Below are positions 4,894 through 7,943 of a stretch of DNA of 7,943 bases, piece by piece. Origin of the DNA: Gaiellasilicea sp045403015 (GTDB taxonomy: Bacteria; Actinomycetota; Thermoleophilia; Gaiellales; Gaiellaceae); NCBI GenBank assembly GCA_045403015.1, contig JAXIPI010000370.1:1-7943 (forward strand). The letters run 5' to 3'. A program made the position numbers and the translations under genes. The notes under the pieces were generated by a model, which was given only the letters and a program-made list of their open reading frames with translations, was not told the DNA's origin and ran no database searches. The first letter of the stretch is position 1. The number at the start of each line of letters is the position of its first letter.

Positions 4894-7005
4894 ATGCCCC
4901 GCGGGTTCTCAACCATGGCTTGGCCTGGGACGACGGCTTCGCTCTCTCACGCGCGGATCCGTTTCTGGGCCGTGCTCGTCCTGGGCGCTGTCGCCGTGTC
5001 GGTCTACGTGTTGGTCGGGGACGATTCGCCCGTCCGCCAGTGGCTCTACCCCGCCATCGCGGTTCTGGCCGCGACCGCCCTAGCCGTCAACGCAGCGCTG
5101 GCGCCGACACGAGCTCGGTTGGCCTGGTTGCTGATCGCGACGGGTCAGGTGTGCTGGGCGCTTGGAGATGTCGTGTGGACCGCGATCGACATCACGGGCG
5201 GGAATCCCTACCCGTCCGTCGCGGACGTGCTCTACGTGGCCGGATACCCGCTCCTCGCCGTGGGTCTCGGACAGCTGCTCTGGTCGGGAAGCCGGCGGGT
5301 CGACTGGGGTGACCTCGTCGACGTCGCCATCGTCACACTTGCCTCGCTCCTCGTCCTCTGGCCGATCGTGTTCCAGCCCGCGCTGAACGAGGGGTGGAGC
5401 TGGACGACGCTCACCGGCATCTCCTACTCGGTCGGAGACGTTCTCCTCCTCGGCTTGCTGGCAGCGTTGTTCTTCCACGGCGAGCGCCGTTCGCCCGTGA
5501 TCTGGCTGACAGCCGCGTCGCTCGTCTTCGTGTTCGTCGCCGACCTCGTCTACTACGTCCCGACGTTCGGGGCCACGGCGGTCGCCCAGACCTGGTCGGA
5601 CTCCACCTGGCTGGCGGCGTACGTCCTGATCGGGGCGGCCGGCATCTATCCCGCCGAGCGCAGGCGCCGAGGATCGTCCGCCGATGTCGAGTCCTCGCCG
5701 CTGCGGCGGCTCCGCTTCGTCGGAATTGCGCTCCTGACCATGCCGACCGCGTTTGCCGTCGAACAGCTCGCGGGGTCAGGCAGGAAAGACTGGCTTGCGT
5801 CGGTCGCGATCAACGGCGCAGTCGCCGTCCTCGTCGTCCTCCGGCTGCGCATCCTCCTCACGCAGGTCGACGGTGCGCGGCGCGAAGCCTCTGCCGCCAA
5901 GAATCGATTCGAGACCGTGTTCGAGTCCGCGGGGCTCGGGATCAGCATCACCGAGAACGGGATGCTGAAGCGCACCAACCCGGCGTTCCAGCGACTCGTC
6001 GGCTACACACGCGAAGAGCTCGAGACGATGAGCGTCGCCGACGTCGTCCATCCCGATGACTTCGACGGGCAGGTCGAGCCGGCGACGATCGAAGGGGGAC
6101 ACGCGACGTTCGAGCGGCGCTTCGTCCGGCGGGACGGAGGAATCGCCCACGTCCGCATCAATCTCACATACTCCGCGTCGACCGGACTGTCGATCGCAGT
6201 GATCGAGGATGTCACCGGACGGAAAGAGCTCGAAGACCAGGTGCGTGAGGCACAGAAGATGGAAGCGGTCGGTCGCCTCGCCGGTGGGATCGCCCACGAC
6301 TTCAACAACATCCTCACCGTCGTCAGCGGACACACCGAGCTCCTTCGCGATCAGCTTCCGCCGGAGGCTGAGGCGGACGTCAAGACGATCCTCGACTCGG
6401 TCCGGCGCGCGAACGACCTGACGAGGCAGCTGCTCACATTCAGCCGCAGGGAGGAGCCGGCGATGGCCGTGATCGACCCTGCCGACATCTTCCGCGACGC
6501 CGAGATCCTGATCCGCAACGTCATCGGCGGCAGCGTCAGTCTCGAAACGATCATCGGGGCCAACTCTCCTGCGGTGACCGCGGACCCGGTCCAGCTCAGC
6601 CAGGTCCTGCTCAACCTCGCCGTCAACGCCCGCGACGCGATGCCCGATGGGGGAAAGCTGACGTTCACCGTCGACGCCCTGCGGGTTGACGGCCTTGGCG
6701 ATGAGTTCCCCGGCGTCGCGGCCGGCCGCTACTGCCGCGTCAGCGTCCAGGACACCGGCTGCGGGATGGACGAGGCCACACGCAGGCATGTGTTCGAGCC
6801 GTTCTACACGACGAAACAGGTGGGGAAGGGAACCGGGCTCGGCCTCGCGATCACCTACGGCATCGTCACCCAGGCCGGCGGCCACATCTTCGTCGACTCC
6901 GAGATTGGCCAGGGCACCCGGTTCCAGATCCTGCTCCCGGCCGTCGACCCTCCTCCGTCGATCCCGCAGGCGATCGTCGCCGGCGAACAGGCCCGAGCCG
7001 CGTAG
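4894..7005 (+). CDS. Membrane-bound PAS sensor histidine kinase
   Basis: 703 aa. The N-terminal half holds about ten hydrophobic helices between residues 21 and 320, an integral-membrane sensor of the type common in actinobacterial signalling proteins; its ligand is unknown. A PAS domain follows (about 337-446; FETVFESAGLGISI, NPAFQRLVGYTREEL, HPDDF). The HisKA dimerisation helix carries the phospho-acceptor H468 in GGIAHDFNNIL (464-474). The HATPase domain (about 560-683) has the N box (N574, N578), DTGCGM (620-625), EPFYTTK (635-641) and GKGTGLGL (644-651), so the catalytic core looks intact. The protein ends about 20 residues after the ATPase fold with no receiver domain, and no response regulator is in the window. 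ATG 4894 has only AGG 3 nt upstream; ATG 4915 is an alternative that removes 7 residues. The 44-bp gap before it (4850-4893) shows no convincing promoter or terminator, so read-through from the dehydrogenase gene is plausible. The open frame upstream of 4894 is a shadow. Confidence 0.9.
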   Translation: MPRGFSTMAWPGTTASLSHARIRFWAVLVLGAVAVSVYVLVGDDSPVRQWLYPAIAVLAATALAVNAALAPTRARLAWLLIATGQVCWALGDVVWTAIDITGGNPYPSVADVLYVAGYPLLAVGLGQLLWSGSRRVDWGDLVDVAIVTLASLLVLWPIVFQPALNEGWSWTTLTGISYSVGDVLLLGLLAALFFHGERRSPVIWLTAASLVFVFVADLVYYVPTFGATAVAQTWSDSTWLAAYVLIGAAGIYPAERRRRGSSADVESSPLRRLRFVGIALLTMPTAFAVEQLAGSGRKDWLASVAINGAVAVLVVLRLRILLTQVDGARREASAAKNRFETVFESAGLGISITENGMLKRTNPAFQRLVGYTREELETMSVADVVHPDDFDGQVEPATIEGGHATFERRFVRRDGGIAHVRINLTYSASTGLSIAVIEDVTGRKELEDQVREAQKMEAVGRLAGGIAHDFNNILTVVSGHTELLRDQLPPEAEADVKTILDSVRRANDLTRQLLTFSRREEPAMAVIDPADIFRDAEILIRNVIGGSVSLETIIGANSPAVTADPVQLSQVLLNLAVNARDAMPDGGKLTFTVDALRVDGLGDEFPGVAAGRYCRVSVQDTGCGMDEATRRHVFEPFYTTKQVGKGTGLGLAITYGIVTQAGGHIFVDSEIGQGTRFQILLPAVDPPPSIPQAIVAGEQARAA

Positions 7006-7014
7006 CTCCTCACC

Positions 7015-7031
7015 CGCTGCTCGCGGCAGCG
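7015..7031 (+). terminator. Hairpin after the kinase gene, possible terminator
   Basis: CGCTGC, a 5-nt loop TCGCG, then GCAGCG form a perfect 6-bp GC-rich stem 9 bp after the kinase stop codon. No T-run follows, so it is not a textbook intrinsic terminator. In high-GC actinobacteria such U-poor hairpins can still terminate, but this one could also be chance. Confidence 0.35.
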
Positions 7032-7034
7032 CTC

Positions 7035-7048
7035 GATCATCGATCATC
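7035..7048 (+). repeat. Tandem heptamer GATCATC x2, possible operator half-sites
   Basis: Two head-to-tail copies of GATCATC occupy about -30 to -17 relative to the start predicted from the -10 at 7053, which is where a -35 box would be. No -35 consensus is present. The placement suits a binding site for an activator or repressor. Confidence 0.35.
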
Positions 7049-7065
7049 GCGTTAGAGTCAACGCG
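7048..7065. promoter_or_regulatory. Perfect inverted repeat CGCGTT-N6-AACGCG over the promoter, candidate operator
   Basis: The 6-bp arms CGCGTT (7048-7053) and AACGCG (7060-7065) flank AGAGTC. The repeat covers the TAGAGT -10 and the predicted start site of the lactonase gene. Symmetric sites in this position are typical repressor operators, but no regulator gene is in the window to pair with it. Confidence 0.45.
7053..7058 (+). promoter_or_regulatory. -10 element (TAGAGT) for the lactonase gene
   Basis: This is the same hexamer, with a preceding T, as at 3731, but here 33 nt separate it from the start codon. The predicted transcript would begin near 7065 and carry a leader of about 27 nt with a good ribosome binding site. 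The -35 position reads CGCTCG, which is not a consensus match. Confidence 0.45.
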
Positions 7066-7079
7066 ACAGCTCTCCGACG

Positions 7080-7086
7080 AAAGGAG
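7080..7086 (+). promoter_or_regulatory. Strong Shine-Dalgarno for the lactonase gene
   Basis: AAAGGAG ends 5 nt before GTG 7092. It is the best ribosome binding site in the window and decides this GTG as the start. It contrasts with the leaderless-type starts elsewhere in the window. Confidence 0.75.
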
Positions 7087-7091
7087 ACACG

Positions 7092-7943
7092 GTGACGAGC
7101 ACGGAAACCGGCGTCGGCATCGAGGCGAGGTCGCCGGCGATCTACGAGCTGGTCGAGGAGGGATCCGCGGTCGAGCGGGTCGCGACCGGCTTCACGTTCA
7201 CCGAAGGCCCGATCTGGCATCCCGACGGCTATCTCCTGTTCTCCGACATGCCGGGCGACGTCCGGCGGAAATACACGCCGGGCCAGGGAGTCGAGGAGGT
7301 GATGCGGCCGAGCTTCAAGTGCAACGGCATGACGCTTGACGCCAATCTCGACCTGATCGTCTGCGAGCACGTCACGAGCGCGCTCTGGCGCGAGCGGCCG
7401 GACGGGTCGCGCGAGGTGCTCGCGTACCACTACGAGGGGAAGTACCTGAACAGCCCGAACGACGTCTGCGTCCGCTCGGACGGGTCGATCTACTTCTCCG
7501 ATCCCTGGTACGGACGCTTCCCGGGGTTCGGGATCGAGCGCGAGCGTGAGCTGGGCTGGCAGGGCGTCTTCCGGATCCCGCCCGGCGGAGGTCCTGAAGA
7601 CGTCGATCTCGTCGTCGGGAAGGACGAGTTCGAGATGCCGAACGGCCTCTGCTTCTCGCCCGACGAGTCGCTCATGTACATCAACGACACGCCCCGGGCG
7701 CACATCAAGGTGTGGGACGTCAGCGAGGACGGGTCGCTCTCGAACGGTCGCATGTTCTTCGAGGGCGTCGGCTCCGGCGTGATCGAGGAAGGGATCCCCG
7801 ACGGGATGAAGTGCGACGAGCGGGGCAACATCTGGGTCACCGGGCCTGGCGGGATCTGGATCATCTCCGCCGCCGGCGAGCACCTCGGCGTGATCAAGGT
7901 TCCGGAGAACACGGGGAACCTGAGCTGGGGCGGGGAGGACTGG
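7092..7943 (+). CDS. SMP-30/gluconolactonase family protein, C-terminus cut by window edge
   Basis: 284 codons are visible with no stop, and the frame runs off the right edge. Relatives are about 300-320 aa, so little is missing. The family folds as a six-bladed beta-propeller with one divalent metal and hydrolyses sugar lactones such as gluconolactone. The probable metal ligands are all visible: E38 in FTEGPIW, N123 in NSPNDV, N184 in MPNGLCFSPD and D237 in IPDGMK. Other family stretches are GYLLFSDMPG (46-55), IYFSDPWYGR (133-142) and NLSWGG (276-281). There is no signal peptide, so it is probably cytosolic. GTG 7092 is set by AAAGGAG 5 nt upstream. The gene has its own promoter region after the kinase and is probably a separate unit. 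The substrate cannot be told from sequence; lactones from aldose or uronate oxidation are the usual ones, and some members are esterases. Confidence 0.88.
   Translation, partial: MTSTETGVGIEARSPAIYELVEEGSAVERVATGFTFTEGPIWHPDGYLLFSDMPGDVRRKYTPGQGVEEVMRPSFKCNGMTLDANLDLIVCEHVTSALWRERPDGSREVLAYHYEGKYLNSPNDVCVRSDGSIYFSDPWYGRFPGFGIERERELGWQGVFRIPPGGGPEDVDLVVGKDEFEMPNGLCFSPDESLMYINDTPRAHIKVWDVSEDGSLSNGRMFFEGVGSGVIEEGIPDGMKCDERGNIWVTGPGGIWIISAAGEHLGVIKVPENTGNLSWGGEDW

Noticed and set aside
5776..7047. 423-codon frame antisense to the kinase
   Set aside because: It mirrors the conserved kinase domains in a GC-rich frame, with Asp/Arg/Val-rich composition and no motif of its own.
7044..7883. 279-codon frame antisense to the lactonase
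   Set aside because: The opposite strand carries a clear SMP-30 family protein with a strong ribosome binding site; this is its shadow.
1..7943. Mobile elements, CRISPR arrays, tRNA or rRNA genes
   Set aside because: I saw no transposase motifs, spaced direct repeats, cloverleaf-like segments or rRNA-like stretches by eye.

Overview
The window is high-GC and densely coded, with GTG starts and very short intergenic gaps. Several starts have a TAGnnT hexamer exactly 6 nt upstream and no Shine-Dalgarno, as in actinobacterial leaderless genes. I infer an actinobacterium, perhaps a Thermoleophilia-type lineage or metagenome contig. There is no rRNA or other marker to fix the taxonomy. I see no mobile element, CRISPR array or tRNA.

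Left half (1-3716), minus strand. A compact four-gene cluster is read from right to left. First is a fusion of a GT-B glycosyltransferase-like domain with a PHP metal-phosphoesterase domain (3716-1989). Next is a divergent uracil-DNA-glycosylase-fold protein that has lost the standard catalytic motifs (1965-1378). Third is a multi-pass membrane protein resembling presenilin/signal-peptide-peptidase (family A22) intramembrane aspartyl proteases (1405-317), overlapping the glycosylase gene. Last is an unrecognised protein cut by the left edge (299-1). The tight packing suggests co-transcription, though a leaderless-type promoter may also serve the last gene.

Centre (3717-3742). Only 26 bp separate the fusion gene from a divergent plus-strand gene. 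Both leaderless -10 hexamers fit inside this gap.

Right half (3743-7943), plus strand. In order: a class III (thiol-dependent formaldehyde type) zinc alcohol dehydrogenase, a membrane PAS histidine kinase without a receiver or neighbouring response regulator, and an SMP-30/gluconolactonase-family lactonase cut by the right edge. The lactonase has its own promoter region containing a hairpin, a tandem heptamer and a perfect inverted repeat over the -10, followed by a strong ribosome binding site.

The most notable item is the bacterial presenilin-like protein, with both membrane aspartates and a PALP motif but GPPD in place of GxGD, sitting in a cluster with a catalytically altered UDG-fold protein. 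How the cluster genes work together is not evident from the sequence. No gene here is a recognisable defence or secretion system.
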